From JBGPIT01 sp041485125 (lineage in GTDB: Bacteria > Desulfobacterota > Binatia > UTPRO1), in NCBI GenBank assembly GCA_041485125.1, contig JBGPIT010000025.1, positions 1 through 25,068 of the forward strand: a stretch of DNA of 25,068 bases, written 5' to 3'. A model generated the notes under the pieces. The model saw only the letters and a list, made by a program, of their open reading frames with translations, searched no databases and had not been told where the DNA came from. The first letter of the stretch is position 1. Every line of letters begins with the position of its first letter. Made by a program: the position numbers and the translations under genes. Shown here in pieces: positions 1 through 9,600 of this stretch.

Positions 1-649
<649 letters not shown>

Positions 650-780
650 AATCTGGAGCGATGAAGGTCGCACTGACCCTTCACCGTAAAGAACGACTTA
701 GAAGCCGCATGCTCGACGAGTATGCGGTTCACTGTGGCCTCTTCCCCAGCATTCGCCAGGAAAGAGTTCGCTACTATTTA

Positions 781-793
781 GTTGTCAAAGACC
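781..793 (-). promoter_or_regulatory. boxA-like rRNA antitermination site
   Basis: The minus strand reads GGTCTTTGACAAC, close to the bacterial boxA core TGCTCTTTNACAA. It lies downstream of P2 and about 130 nt before the 16S 5' end, where the NusB/S10 antitermination complex normally loads. The embedded TTGACA could be mistaken for a third -35, but no fitting -10 follows. Confidence 0.6.
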
Positions 794-822
794 GAAATGC
801 CGATTGTGGGCAGCGACCCCGT

Positions 823-851
823 TAACTATCCAGGCATCGGTGGGCTGTCAA
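823..851 (-). promoter_or_regulatory. rRNA promoter P2
   Basis: The minus strand shows a perfect -35 TTGACA (851-846), a 17-bp spacer and -10 TAGTTA (828-823). It is the promoter closest to 16S. Tandem strong promoters are usual for rRNA operons. Confidence 0.7.
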
Positions 852-903
852 CCCGCGGCCACGACCAGTGGCTTCCGTGCCTGAAGGGTCTCGCGAACCG
901 CCC

Positions 904-932
904 TTTTAAACACGGGCGATCCTCGCTGTCAA
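904..932 (-). promoter_or_regulatory. rRNA promoter P1
   Basis: The minus strand shows a perfect -35 TTGACA (932-927), a 17-bp spacer and an AT-rich -10 TTAAAA (909-904). It is the distal of two sigma70-type promoters in the rRNA leader. Confidence 0.7.
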
Positions 933-1000
933 CTCTCCGGCCGACTCTTCCCGATAGGATCGACGAGGTTGGCTGGACGGCGGCAAAGCGGAGAGACTCT

Positions 1001-2254
1001 CTATGTCACGGCTCGGCCGCTAAAGACAACACGGCACGCTCGGCGCTTCCCTACCTCGACGAGGAGAACGGGATCGCGATTCGAAGCGTCGTCGTCCGTA
1101 CGGTACCGCTCGCTGGCGAGCACCCGGCCGTCGATCCGGACCGCCCCCTGTGCGATCAAGCGCCGCGCCTCCGAGTTCGACTTGGTGAGACCCGATTTGG
1201 TCAGCAGCGCCGGAACGACGATCTCGGGCGGTAGCGACTCCCCTGCTTCCCAGAGACGCACCATTGATTCCGGCAACTCATGCTTGCGGAAGCGCTCGTC
1301 GAACCGCTCACGGGCGAGATCGGCCGCGCTCTGTCCATGGAACTTCGCGACTTGCCGCGCGCCGAGCCTCGCCTTCGCCTCGCGCGGGTGGAGCGAGCCC
1401 GATCGCACCTGGTCAGCCACGGCGCGTGCGTCGTGCGGCTCCAGGATCTCGTACCAGCGGCCCATGAGCTCGTCGCTGATCGACATGATCTTCCCGAACA
1501 TCTCGTCCGGGCTCTCGCGGATCCCGACGTAGTTGCCGAGCGACTTGCTCATCTTCTGGACGCCGTCGGTGCCCTCCAGGATCGGCAACGTCATGATGAT
1601 CTGCGGCGCCATGCCGTGCGATTTCTGCAGCTCGCGGCCGACGAGAAGATTGAAGCGCTGATCGCTGCCGCCGACCTCGACGTCGGCGCGCAGCGCGATC
1701 GAGTCGTACCCTTGGATCAGCGGGTACAGAAACTCGTGGATCCCGATCGGCCGTTGCTCGCGGAAGCGGGCGCTGAAGTCGTCGCGCTCGAGGATACGGG
1801 CGACGGTGTATTGCCCGCAGAGCCGGATGAGATCGCTCGCGGTCATGCGATCCATCCATTCCGAGTTCATCCGTACCTCGGTGCGCTCCCGATCGAGGAT
1901 GGCGAAGACCTGATCCGTATAGGTCGCAGCGTTGCGCCGGATCTCCTCGGGATCGAGGGGACGGCGTCCCTCCGAGCGGCCCGACGGGTCACCGATCCGG
2001 GCGGTGAAGTCGCCGATGAGAAAGATGACCGTGTGGCCGAGCTCCTGAAAATCGCGCAGCTTGTTCAGGACGACGGTGTGGCCGAGGTGAAGATCGGGGG
2101 CGCTCGGATCGGCGCCGAGCTTGATCCGGAGCGGTCGTCCTTCTTTGGCCGCGATCGCCAAGCGGTCCGACAGCTCGTCGCGCGAAACCACCGCGGTGGT
2201 GCCGCGGACGAGTCGGTCGAGCGCCGCTTCATCGACGGCGGAGGAAGCCGTCAT
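1001..2254 (-). CDS. tyrS: tyrosyl-tRNA synthetase (KMSKS-type)
   Basis: This is a 417-residue class I tyrosyl-tRNA synthetase, which attaches tyrosine to tRNA-Tyr in the cytoplasm. The ATP-binding HIGH motif appears as HLGH at residues 56-59 and the second signature as KMSKS at 234-238. The intact KMSKS, rather than the KFGKT of E. coli TyrS, points to the TyrZ-like bacterial subgroup. An S4 RNA-binding domain follows from about residue 350, with the run SGLTKSNSEARRLI. The ATG lies seven bases after the ymdB stop, and a GAGGAG ribosome site is embedded in the end of ymdB, so the genes are probably cotranscribed. The stop is TAG. Length is normal for the family. Confidence 0.97.
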   Translation of the reverse strand: MTASSAVDEAALDRLVRGTTAVVSRDELSDRLAIAAKEGRPLRIKLGADPSAPDLHLGHTVVLNKLRDFQELGHTVIFLIGDFTARIGDPSGRSEGRRPLDPEEIRRNAATYTDQVFAILDRERTEVRMNSEWMDRMTASDLIRLCGQYTVARILERDDFSARFREQRPIGIHEFLYPLIQGYDSIALRADVEVGGSDQRFNLLVGRELQKSHGMAPQIIMTLPILEGTDGVQKMSKSLGNYVGIRESPDEMFGKIMSISDELMGRWYEILEPHDARAVADQVRSGSLHPREAKARLGARQVAKFHGQSAADLARERFDERFRKHELPESMVRLWEAGESLPPEIVVPALLTKSGLTKSNSEARRLIAQGAVRIDGRVLASERYRTDDDASNRDPVLLVEVGKRRACRVVFSGRAVT

Positions 2255-2261
2255 CGTCCGC

Positions 2262-3047
2262 TCACTCCTCCACGAGCTCGCGCATTCGCTCGATCGAGCG
2301 GGCGCGGCCGGTTGCCTCGTCGACGTCGACGAGCGCGCCGTGCACCAGGACCGGACCCGCGGCGACCTCGAAGCGGCTCGGCATCTGGGTGAGAAAGCGC
2401 TGGATCACCTGCTCCTTGCGCACCCCGATCACGGAGTCGCGCGGACCGCACATGCCGGTGTCGGTGAGAAACGCGGTGCCTTGCGGCAGAACCCGCTCGT
2501 CGGCGGTCGGTACGTGGGTGTGGCTGCCGAGCACCGCCGACACTCGGCCGTCGAGATACCACCCCATCGCCCCCTTTTCGGAGGTCGCCTCGCCGTGCAT
2601 GTCGACGAGGATCACCGGCGTCTTTTCGCGGATGGCCTCGACGGCGGCGTCCGCGGCGCGAAAGGGATCGTCGGCGGTGCCCATGAACACGCGACCGATC
2701 AGATTCACTACCCCGACAGCGACCCCGTTGCGGCTCCGCTTCACCGTGTGGCCCCAGCCCGGACAATCGCGCGGGAAGTTGGCGGGGCGCAGCAGCACGT
2801 CGCTGTCGCGGAGGTACTCGACGATCTCACGCTTCGCCCAGATGTGATTGCCAGACGTCAGGACGTCGATGCCCGCGGACAGCAGCTCGCGCGCCGCCCC
2901 AGGATCGACACCGACCCCCCCCGAGGCATTCTCGCAATTCGCGACCACGAAGTGCACGTCGCGCGCCGCGATCCACGCCGGCACCACCTTCGCGACCGCC
3001 CTTCGACCCGGCCGGCCGACGATGTCTCCCAGGAAGAGGATCCGCAT
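2262..3047 (-). CDS. ymdB: YmdB-family metallophosphoesterase
   Basis: This 261-residue protein belongs to the YmdB (TIGR00282) calcineurin-like phosphoesterases. The B. subtilis member hydrolyses 2',3'-cyclic AMP and affects biofilm and motility decisions. The expected metal ligands are all visible: D8 in FLGDIVG, E39 and N40 in NCENASGG, N67 and H68 in SGNHIW, H151 in DMHGE, and H176/H178 in GSHTHVP. It lies ten bases after rny, the same pairing as ymdA-ymdB in Bacillus, and is followed closely by tyrS. A link between RNase Y mRNA decay and cyclic nucleotide turnover is plausible; the pairing is known, the functional link here is inferred. Confidence 0.95.
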   Translation of the reverse strand: MRILFLGDIVGRPGRRAVAKVVPAWIAARDVHFVVANCENASGGVGVDPGAARELLSAGIDVLTSGNHIWAKREIVEYLRDSDVLLRPANFPRDCPGWGHTVKRSRNGVAVGVVNLIGRVFMGTADDPFRAADAAVEAIREKTPVILVDMHGEATSEKGAMGWYLDGRVSAVLGSHTHVPTADERVLPQGTAFLTDTGMCGPRDSVIGVRKEQVIQRFLTQMPSRFEVAAGPVLVHGALVDVDEATGRARSIERMRELVEE

Positions 3048-3056
3048 GCGACACGA

Positions 3057-4622
3057 TCAGCGCGCGTACTCACTTGCGCGCAGCTCCCGGATCACCGTCA
3101 CCTTGATCTGGCCGGGATACGTCACCTCGCTCTCGATCTTGCGCGCGACGTCGCGCGCCAGCGACGACGCTTGATCGTCGGAGATCTGCGTCGGCTCGAC
3201 CAGGATGCGGATCTCGCGTCCGGCCTGCACCGCGAAGGACTTCTCGACGCCGCGAAACGAGTTGCTGATGCGCTCGAGATCCTCGAGGCGTCGGACGTAG
3301 CTCTCGAGCACCTCGCGTCGTGCTCCCGGCCGGGCGCCGGAAAGCGCGTCGGCCGCGTCGACGAGCGGCGCGAGGATGGTCTCCGCCTTCACCTCCTCGT
3401 GATGCGCGGCGATGGCGTTGACGATCTTCGCGGACTCGCCGTACTTGCGCGCGAGGTCGGCGCCGATGATCGCGTGGGAGCCTTCGATCTCGTGCGTGAG
3501 CGCCTTGCCGATGTCGTGCAGCAGGGCGGCGCGGCGCGCTTGTTTCTCGTTCATGCCGAGCTCGGCCGCCATCATCCCACAGATGAACGCCGCCTCGATC
3601 GAGTGCGACAGGACGTTCTGCGCGTAGGAATAGCGATACCTGAGCATGCCGAGCAGCTTCACGATCTCCGGGTGCACGCCGTGCACACCGACTTCGAGGA
3701 TGGCACGCTGCCCCGCCTCGCGCACGCTCTCCTCCACCTCCTGCTCGGCCTTGCGCACGACCTCCTCTATCCGTCCGGGATGGATACGGCCGTCCGAGAT
3801 CAACCGCTCCAGCGCGATCCGTGCGATCTCACGCCGAATCGGGCTGTGGCACGAAACCACGACCGCCTCCGGCGTGTCGTCGATGATGAGATCGACACCG
3901 GTCGCCGCCTCGATCGCGCGGATGTTACGGCCTTCGCGGCCGATGATGCGGCCCTTCATGTCGTCGCTCGGCAGATGGACGACCGAGACCGTGCGCTCCG
4001 ACACGAACTCGCCGGCGAGGCGCTCGATCGCGATCGTGACGATCTTCTTCGCCTTGCGATCGGCCTCCTCGCGCGCCTCCTCTTCGACCTGACGGATGCG
4101 CTTGCCGCCCTCGTGCTTGGCCTCCTCGACCATCTGCTCGATGAGGGCGCGCTTCGCCTCCTCGCGCGTCAGACCGGCGACCCGCTCGAGGGCGCCACGC
4201 GCTTCGGCGAGCACGCGGGCACACTCGGCCTCCTTCTCTCCGATTTCCTTGGCGCGCGCGGCGACGGCCTGGTCGCGTCGGCTGGTCTCCTCCTCGCGCC
4301 CGGCGATCGCTTCGATCTTGCGGTCGAGCGACTCCTCACGCGCGAGCAGGCGCTTCTCGATCGCCTGAAGCTCCCGTCGCTCCTCCTTGACCTCACGTTC
4401 GAACTCCCCCCGTGCTTGCAGGACGGTGTCTTTCGCCTGGACCTGGGCCTCCCTACGGATTGCCTCCGCCTCTTTGCGGGCCTCTTCGACGATTCGGCGT
4501 GCCGTCTCTTCCGAGCTGGCCGTGCGCGTGCTGGTTTGGTGTCGCCGCCACCCCTCGAGCACCGCGGCGAGCGCGGCACCGAGCACGATCGCGACGACGA
4601 TCGTAGACGCATCAATGGTCAT
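3057..4622 (-). CDS. rny: ribonuclease Y
   Basis: RNase Y is the membrane-anchored endoribonuclease that starts mRNA decay in many bacteria lacking RNase E. The 521-residue protein has one N-terminal membrane segment (about residues 8-23), a long charged coiled coil (about 35-205), a KH RNA-binding domain with GRIIGREGRN at 224-233, and an HD domain with H340 and the HD pair at 369-370 (ALLHDIGKA). I start it at the ATG at 4622, whose ATGA overlaps the fthC stop, implying translational coupling. The open frame runs further upstream, but that part is a shadow of fthC. The genome also encodes an RNase E/G protein (11226-12818), so both decay systems coexist. Confidence 0.96.
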   Translation of the reverse strand: MTIDASTIVVAIVLGAALAAVLEGWRRHQTSTRTASSEETARRIVEEARKEAEAIRREAQVQAKDTVLQARGEFEREVKEERRELQAIEKRLLAREESLDRKIEAIAGREEETSRRDQAVAARAKEIGEKEAECARVLAEARGALERVAGLTREEAKRALIEQMVEEAKHEGGKRIRQVEEEAREEADRKAKKIVTIAIERLAGEFVSERTVSVVHLPSDDMKGRIIGREGRNIRAIEAATGVDLIIDDTPEAVVVSCHSPIRREIARIALERLISDGRIHPGRIEEVVRKAEQEVEESVREAGQRAILEVGVHGVHPEIVKLLGMLRYRYSYAQNVLSHSIEAAFICGMMAAELGMNEKQARRAALLHDIGKALTHEIEGSHAIIGADLARKYGESAKIVNAIAAHHEEVKAETILAPLVDAADALSGARPGARREVLESYVRRLEDLERISNSFRGVEKSFAVQAGREIRILVEPTQISDDQASSLARDVARKIESEVTYPGQIKVTVIRELRASEYAR

Positions 4623-5215
4623 GAGTTGGATACCTCCTCCACATCGCGAGCGGTGGGCGCGACAACGTCGCCGTTGCGAACGATGACGCGCGCCTCGGTC
4701 ACGATGAGATCGACGGGTTGATCCCACGGATCGGCAGGCAGGACGGGAACGATCTGCACCTCGAACGCGAGGCCGACCACGACGACGGCTCCCCGGTCGC
4801 GCAAGCTCACGAGCGCGCGGTCGTAGAATCCGGCGCCGCGACCGAGGCGGGTGGCGCGCGGGTCGAAACCGACGCCGGGAACGAGAACGAGCAGCGGTGA
4901 TTCGTCGAGGGTCCGGAGGGCTGTGGGGGTGGCTGCGGACTGGCCCGACACCGACCACGCCTCCCAGTGCGGCTCGCGTGCAGCGGCTGGGACGTAGGTG
5001 GACCGACCGTCGCCGGCTGCTAGTGCGAGGAGTCCCGTCGGGTCGACTTCCGCTCCGATCGGCCGGTAGGCGACGAGCGCACGGCAGACCGCAAACGCCG
5101 GCAGCGCACGCACGCGCTCCGCGATCGTAGCGCTATGGCTCCGGCGAAGGCCCGGGGGCAATGCGCATCGGGCGTCGAGGAGCACCCGGCGCCATTCGGT
5201 CTTCGTGTGCAGCAT
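4619..5215 (-). CDS. fthC: 5-formyltetrahydrofolate cyclo-ligase
   Basis: This 198-residue protein matches the MTHFS/YgfA family, which uses ATP to convert 5-formyl-THF to 5,10-methenyl-THF in one-carbon metabolism. The C-terminal signature is at residues 113-133, with PGVGFD, then TRLGRGAGFYDR binding ATP and substrate. The N-terminus (KTEWRRVLLDAR) is also typical. The ATG at 5215 is preceded by an AAGGA-type ribosome site about ten bases upstream. The gene overlaps rny by four bases. In many proteobacteria this gene follows the 6S RNA gene, which makes the non-coding gap just upstream interesting. No metal or catalytic residue appears to be missing. Confidence 0.93.
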   Translation of the reverse strand: MLHTKTEWRRVLLDARCALPPGLRRSHSATIAERVRALPAFAVCRALVAYRPIGAEVDPTGLLALAAGDGRSTYVPAAAREPHWEAWSVSGQSAATPTALRTLDESPLLVLVPGVGFDPRATRLGRGAGFYDRALVSLRDRGAVVVVGLAFEVQIVPVLPADPWDQPVDLIVTEARVIVRNGDVVAPTARDVEEVSNS

Positions 5216-5324
5216 GCCCGGTTTTCCTTGGCGTCACCGGGCGGAGGACGACGAATCGCGGAGAGGATCAGGTCATGGATGACGAGCGCCACAACAGAGG
5301 GCGCGCCCAGTGAGCCGCGGGCGC

Positions 5325-5480
5325 GCGCATGACGGACGATCGATCTCAGGGCCTTTCATATGACTGCCATTCCACTCGGTTCGTCGGTATGTACTCCGTC
5401 CACGGCCGCCTGCACCTCACCTGATCGCGGCGAGCCCGGCACCGCTAGTCGGACGCCGGTTCGTCAGATGCCGCAAATAT
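5325..5480 (-). ncRNA. candidate structured small RNA, possibly 6S RNA
   Basis: The 297 bases between ftsY and fthC contain no gene. On the minus strand a TTGACA near the ftsY stop is followed by an AT-rich stretch and then about 155 nt that can fold. The ends can form a broken closing stem: GCG-GCAT-CT-GACGA near 5474-5461 with TCGTC-CGTC-ATGC-G-CGC near 5340-5325. Inside, GCGGTG/CGCCGC closes a 7-nt loop, and GATCAGG can pair with CCT-GA-GATC. 6S RNA (ssrS) commonly sits directly upstream of fthC/ygfA, which is the main reason for the suggestion. I could not recognise conserved 6S sequence, so a leader RNA is an alternative. Boundaries are approximate. Confidence 0.3.
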
Positions 5481-5481
5481 C

Positions 5482-5516
5482 GGAAGTTTTTAGGGTTTAG
5501 TCTCCATCGCTGTCAA
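5482..5516 (-). promoter_or_regulatory. promoter at the ftsY end, for the gap RNA and fthC-rny-ymdB-tyrS
   Basis: On the minus strand a perfect -35 TTGACA (5516-5511) overlaps the ftsY stop codon. The best -10 is in the CTAAAAA run (about 5493-5487), 17 to 18 bases downstream. Initiation would fall near 5480. Confidence 0.5.
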
Positions 5517-6631
5517 GGGTTTTGGGTGTCCCCGGGCGATGCGAAGAGCGCCGAGACGAACTCGTCGGGATCGAAGTCGCGGAGGTCGTCGACGCGCTCC
5601 CCCACCCCGACGTAGCGGATCGGAATCGCGAGCTCTCCCGCGATGGCGATGACGATCCCGCCCTTCGCGGTCCCGTCGAGCTTGGTGAGCACGATGCCGT
5701 CGACCTCGAGGCTCTGGAGAAAGGCGCGTGCTTGGGCGAGGCCGTTCTGACCGGTGACCGCGTCGAGGACGAGCAAGGTCTCGTGGGGCGCCCCCGGCAG
5801 CTCACGCCCGATCACGCGACGGACTTTCCGGAGCTCGTCCATCAGGTTGCTCTTGGTGTGGAGCCGCCCGGCGGTATCGACGAAGACGACGTCCGTGCCG
5901 CGCGCGATCGCCGCCCGGATCCCGTCGTAGACCACCGCCCCCGGATCGGCGCCGTGCTGTTGACGGACGAGCGTCGCGCCGGTGCGCTCCGCCCACACCC
6001 CGAGCTGCTCGATCGCGGCGGCCCGGAAGGTGTCGGCGGCGACCAGCATCACCGACTTCCCGGCGGCGACGTAGCGCGCGGCGAGCTTGCCGATCGTCGT
6101 CGTCTTGCCGACGCCGTTGACGCCCACGACCATGATCACGCGTGGCTTCGCGGTGAGACCATTGGGCTCCCGGTTCGCGCTCGTGAGGATCGTCTTGATC
6201 TCGCGCGCCAAGACGTCGCGTGGTGAGCTTTCCGGATCGTGCTCGATACGGGCGATGAGGCGCGTGGTCATGCCGGCGCCGACGTCGGCGCCGAGCAGCG
6301 CTGCTTCGATGTCCTGGAGTGCGTCCTGGTCCAGATGACGGCGTCCGAGAACCGGCGCGAGCCGGCCGAGGAACCCTTCACGCGTCTTGCCGAGTCCGAG
6401 ACGGATGCGCTCGAAGGAGGACAGACGGGCGGGCGTGGCCGCGCCGCGCGCGACCGCCGCCCGGTCGCGGGCCGCGGCCTCGCGGCCGTCCGCGTCTACA
6501 AGACGGCGTGCGGTGCGGCGGCGCCACCACCAGGCGAGGAGCGCGATCAGCAGCAGCGCTGCCGCGGCTGCGATCGCGACCTCGAGACGCACCGTGCCCC
6601 AAGGCGTCGCTATGATCCACGGTTGCGTCAT
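5513..6631 (-). CDS. ftsY: signal recognition particle receptor FtsY
   Basis: FtsY is the membrane receptor for SRP-bound ribosomes and guides insertion of inner-membrane proteins. The 372 residues begin with a hydrophobic anchor (about 17-35, followed by WWWRRRTARR), then a short charged linker, then the NG GTPase domain. The GTPase motifs are clear: GVNGVGKT at 170-177, DTFRAA at 200-205, DTAGR at 252-256, TKLDGTAKGG at 316-325 and the closing GVGERVDDLRDFDP. A true N-terminal membrane segment, rather than the long acidic A domain of E. coli, resembles other GC-rich lineages. It lies 39 bases downstream of smc, a frequent pairing. Confidence 0.96.
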   Translation of the reverse strand: MTQPWIIATPWGTVRLEVAIAAAAALLLIALLAWWWRRRTARRLVDADGREAAARDRAAVARGAATPARLSSFERIRLGLGKTREGFLGRLAPVLGRRHLDQDALQDIEAALLGADVGAGMTTRLIARIEHDPESSPRDVLAREIKTILTSANREPNGLTAKPRVIMVVGVNGVGKTTTIGKLAARYVAAGKSVMLVAADTFRAAAIEQLGVWAERTGATLVRQQHGADPGAVVYDGIRAAIARGTDVVFVDTAGRLHTKSNLMDELRKVRRVIGRELPGAPHETLLVLDAVTGQNGLAQARAFLQSLEVDGIVLTKLDGTAKGGIVIAIAGELAIPIRYVGVGERVDDLRDFDPDEFVSALFASPGDTQNP

Positions 6632-6670
6632 GGCGAGCCGAGACCGGGGGGTCGCCGGCGGCGCGGAAAC

Positions 6671-9600
6671 TTAGTCGGGAAGGCGCACGGACACAACCTT
6701 CGAGACGCCCGGCTCCTCCATGGTGATGCCGTAGAGCGTCTCCGCGACCTCCATCGTCCGCTTGTTGTGCGTGATGAGGATGAACTGTGACATCCCGCTC
6801 ATCTCGCGCACCATCGCGTTGAAGCGGCCGATGTTGGCGTCGTCGAGCGGCGCATCGACCTCGTCGAGGAAGCAGAACGGGCTCGGCTTGATGAGGAAGA
6901 GCGCGAAGATCAGGCTCACCGCCGTCAGGGCCTTCTCGCCGCCCGACAAGAGATCCAACGAGCCGACTCTCTTCCCCGGTGGCTGCACGACGATCTCGAC
7001 CCCGCTGTCGAGCGGGTGTTGGTCATCGGTGAGGCGCAGTGACGCCTTGCCGCCATGAAAAAGCTTCGGGAACACCTCTCGGAAGGTCTGATCGACGCGC
7101 TCGAACGTGTCCCGGAAGCGCGAGCGCGAGGTGCGGTTCAGCTGGGTGATCGTCTTGCGGAGATCCTCGAGGGCGCCCTCCAGGTCGGCGCGTTGCGTGG
7201 CGAGGAACTGCTGGCGCTCTTCGAGCTCGGCGACCTCGCTGAGTGCTGCGACGTTGACCTCGCCCATCGCTGCGACGCGCTGGCGCAGCTGGGCGACGCG
7301 CTCGACGGTCTCCTGCTCGTTGCTCTCCTCGCCCGGATCCTCGGAGGCGAGATCCTTGCCGTAACGGTCGCGAATCAGCTCATCGAGGTGGGCGATCGCG
7401 AGCCGCCGCTCCGTCGTCTGGACCTCGAGGCTCGAGATCCGTACTCGGACGGCTTCGCTTTCCGCTTGGGCCGTGGCGATCGCCTTTTCCGCCGCCTCGA
7501 CCGCGGCACCGACCGCGGCGAGCGCCGCGTCGGCTTCGGTCACGGCGATGGCGCGACGCTCGACGTCGGCGTCGAGCTGGGTCAGGCGCGCGCCGAGGGT
7601 GACGGTGTCGGCCGCGATCTGCGCCAGGGTCGCGGCATCGACGCGACGGCGCTCGTCGAGCATCGCCATTCGGCGCTGCGCTTCGTCGGCGGAGCGACGC
7701 ACCCGGTCCATCATAGCGATCAGGCCGTCGCGCCGGGCGCGCTGCTCGGCGGCGGCGATGCGCTCGCGCGTGAGCGCGTCCTGTACCGCGGCGAGCGCGC
7801 TTTGCGCGGCGGCGAGCGCGCTCTCCGCCGCGGCGACCTGCACTTCGCTCCCGCTGCGACGCTCGTCGCTTGCCGCGAGCTCGCCCGCGAGGCGCAACGC
7901 ATCGGATTCGAGCTCCGCGAGCCGCATCTGCGCGGCGGTGATCTCGGTGCCGATCGCGCTCAATTGCTGCCGCACCTCGTGCAGCTCGTGGCGCGCGCGC
8001 TCGCCATCCTTCTCGCTGGCGACCAGTGCCACCGTCACCTGGCCGAGCTCGCCGTCGACGGCTTGCAGATCGGTCTCCCGCAGCGCCACCGCCGCGACCG
8101 CGGCCTCGTGCCGTGCCCGCGCCTCGGCGAGCTCGGACTCGAGCTCTCGCACCTCGACGTCGAGGGCGCGCAGCTCGCGCCGTTGCGCCAGCAGGGTCTG
8201 CTCCGCGGGCTCGCTGCCGCCGGCGATCGTGCCGGTCTCGTCGAGCGTCTCGCCGTTTTGTGTCACCAGCAAGCGGTGCGCTCCGTTCGCGCTCCACACG
8301 CGCATCGCGGCCGCGAGATCGTCGATCAGGACGACGTTCCCGAGCAGCGCTTGCGCCACCGCGTCGTACCCGGGCCGGACCTCGACGAGATCGAGGAGCC
8401 GCCGGCCGCCTGCGGGAAGCGGGTCGCTCGGCCGCGTGCGCGGCGACGCAAGAATGCAGCTGGCGCGGCCGGCGCCGGCGCGACGGAGCGCTTGTACCGC
8501 CTCGCGCGCGGTCTCGTGGTCGCGGGTGATGACGCTCTGCAGACGGTCCCCGAGCGCGGCGGCGACGGCACGCTCGTACTCGGCGGGGATGTCGAGCACC
8601 TCGGCGACCAGGCCGAGCGCATCCTCGCGCGAGGTTGCGGCGAGCACCGCGCGCACGCCTTCGCCGTACGCAGCGCGCGAGTCTTCGATCTCGCGCAGCG
8701 AGTCGCGACGCGAGCGGGCACGCGCGAGGCGCTCGCGTAGCCCGTCGAGCACGCTCTCGAGTTGGGCCCGATCGGCGAGCGCGTGACGATGCGCCTCGGC
8801 GCGGTCACGCTTGACGCCTTCGAGCTCCGCGAGCGTCCGCTGCAGCTCGAGGACGCTCGTCCCGGCGGCGTCGACGGCGGTGATGCCGGCGCGCTCGCGC
8901 TCCCGCAACCCTGCCGCCGTGCCTTCGGCGCGCTCGAGACGCCCGTGCTCGTCGCGCCGTCGCTCGGCGACGGTGGCGAGGGCGTTGCGCGCGCGCGACT
9001 CGTCGGCGAGCGCATCGACGAGCGCGATCCGGGTCTGCTCGAGCCTTTCCGCGGCTGCGTGCTGCGCCTCCCGCGCTGCGGCCAGCGACGTTTCCTGCTC
9101 GGCAAGGCGCGTCTCGGTCGCGACGATCGTCGCGTCCTCCTCGATGAGCGCGGCCTCGGCGCTCGCATGGTCGGCCTGCGCGCGCGCGTGGTCGGTCGCG
9201 GCGGCGTCGAGCTCGCGTTGATTCGCCTCTTGATGCGCGGTGAGCTCACGCGCGCGCGTGTGCAGCGTCCCGAGCTCGTGGCGGCAGGAGTCGGCTGCCG
9301 AGCGCGCAGCGAAGGCCGCCCCATTCGCGTCCTGGACGGCGGCGCGTACCGCCGCCTCCTGCTGGCGGGCGCCGCGCCGCTCACGCTCGCGCTCTTCGAT
9401 CGCCGACGACAGTTCGACGTGGCGCACCACCGCCGCGCCGTGCTCCGCCTCGACCGCGGCGAGCTCGGCCGCCAGGCGCGCCCGCTGGCGGGCCGAGGCG
9501 GCGACATCGAGCGTCGCGATTTCCGCTTGCAACACCCGGTACTGCTCGGCGCGCTTCGCCTGGCGCCGCAGGCCGCCGAGCTGCCGATCGACCTCGCGCA

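Larger units (their letters stand above)
650..1000 (-). other. rRNA operon leader between tyrS and 16S
   Basis: These 350 bases hold no convincing gene. Read on the minus strand they contain two promoters, a boxA-like element, a hairpin with arms CCGCAT/ATGCGG around 705-726, and a short CTCCAG/CTGGAG stem (641-658) at the mature 16S 5' end, probably part of the processing structures. I see no hairpin followed by a T-run after the tyrS stop, so readthrough from tyrS into the rRNA operon is possible. Confidence 0.75.

Noticed and set aside
783..788. Third TTGACA in the rRNA leader as a promoter
   Set aside because: No acceptable -10 follows at 16-18 bp, and the surrounding bases match boxA better.
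782..1234. 150-codon + strand frame crossing the rRNA leader and tyrS end
   Set aside because: No ribosome site, no recognisable domain, and it overlaps promoters and tyrS on the other strand.
2121..4721. 866-codon + strand frame opposite tyrS, ymdB, rny and fthC
   Set aside because: It is a shadow of GC-rich codons in four confirmed minus-strand genes, rich in Arg, His and Asp without motifs. The same applies to the long + frames at 7055-8740, 17282-19333 and 19535-21301.
4623..4958. Upstream extension of rny
   Set aside because: The extra 112 residues are the fthC region read in another frame; the ATG at 4622 gives the normal RNase Y N-terminus and membrane segment.
5020..5292. 90-codon minus-strand frame starting in the gap before fthC
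   Set aside because: Most of it overlaps fthC out of frame; the starting residues look plausible but lead nowhere.
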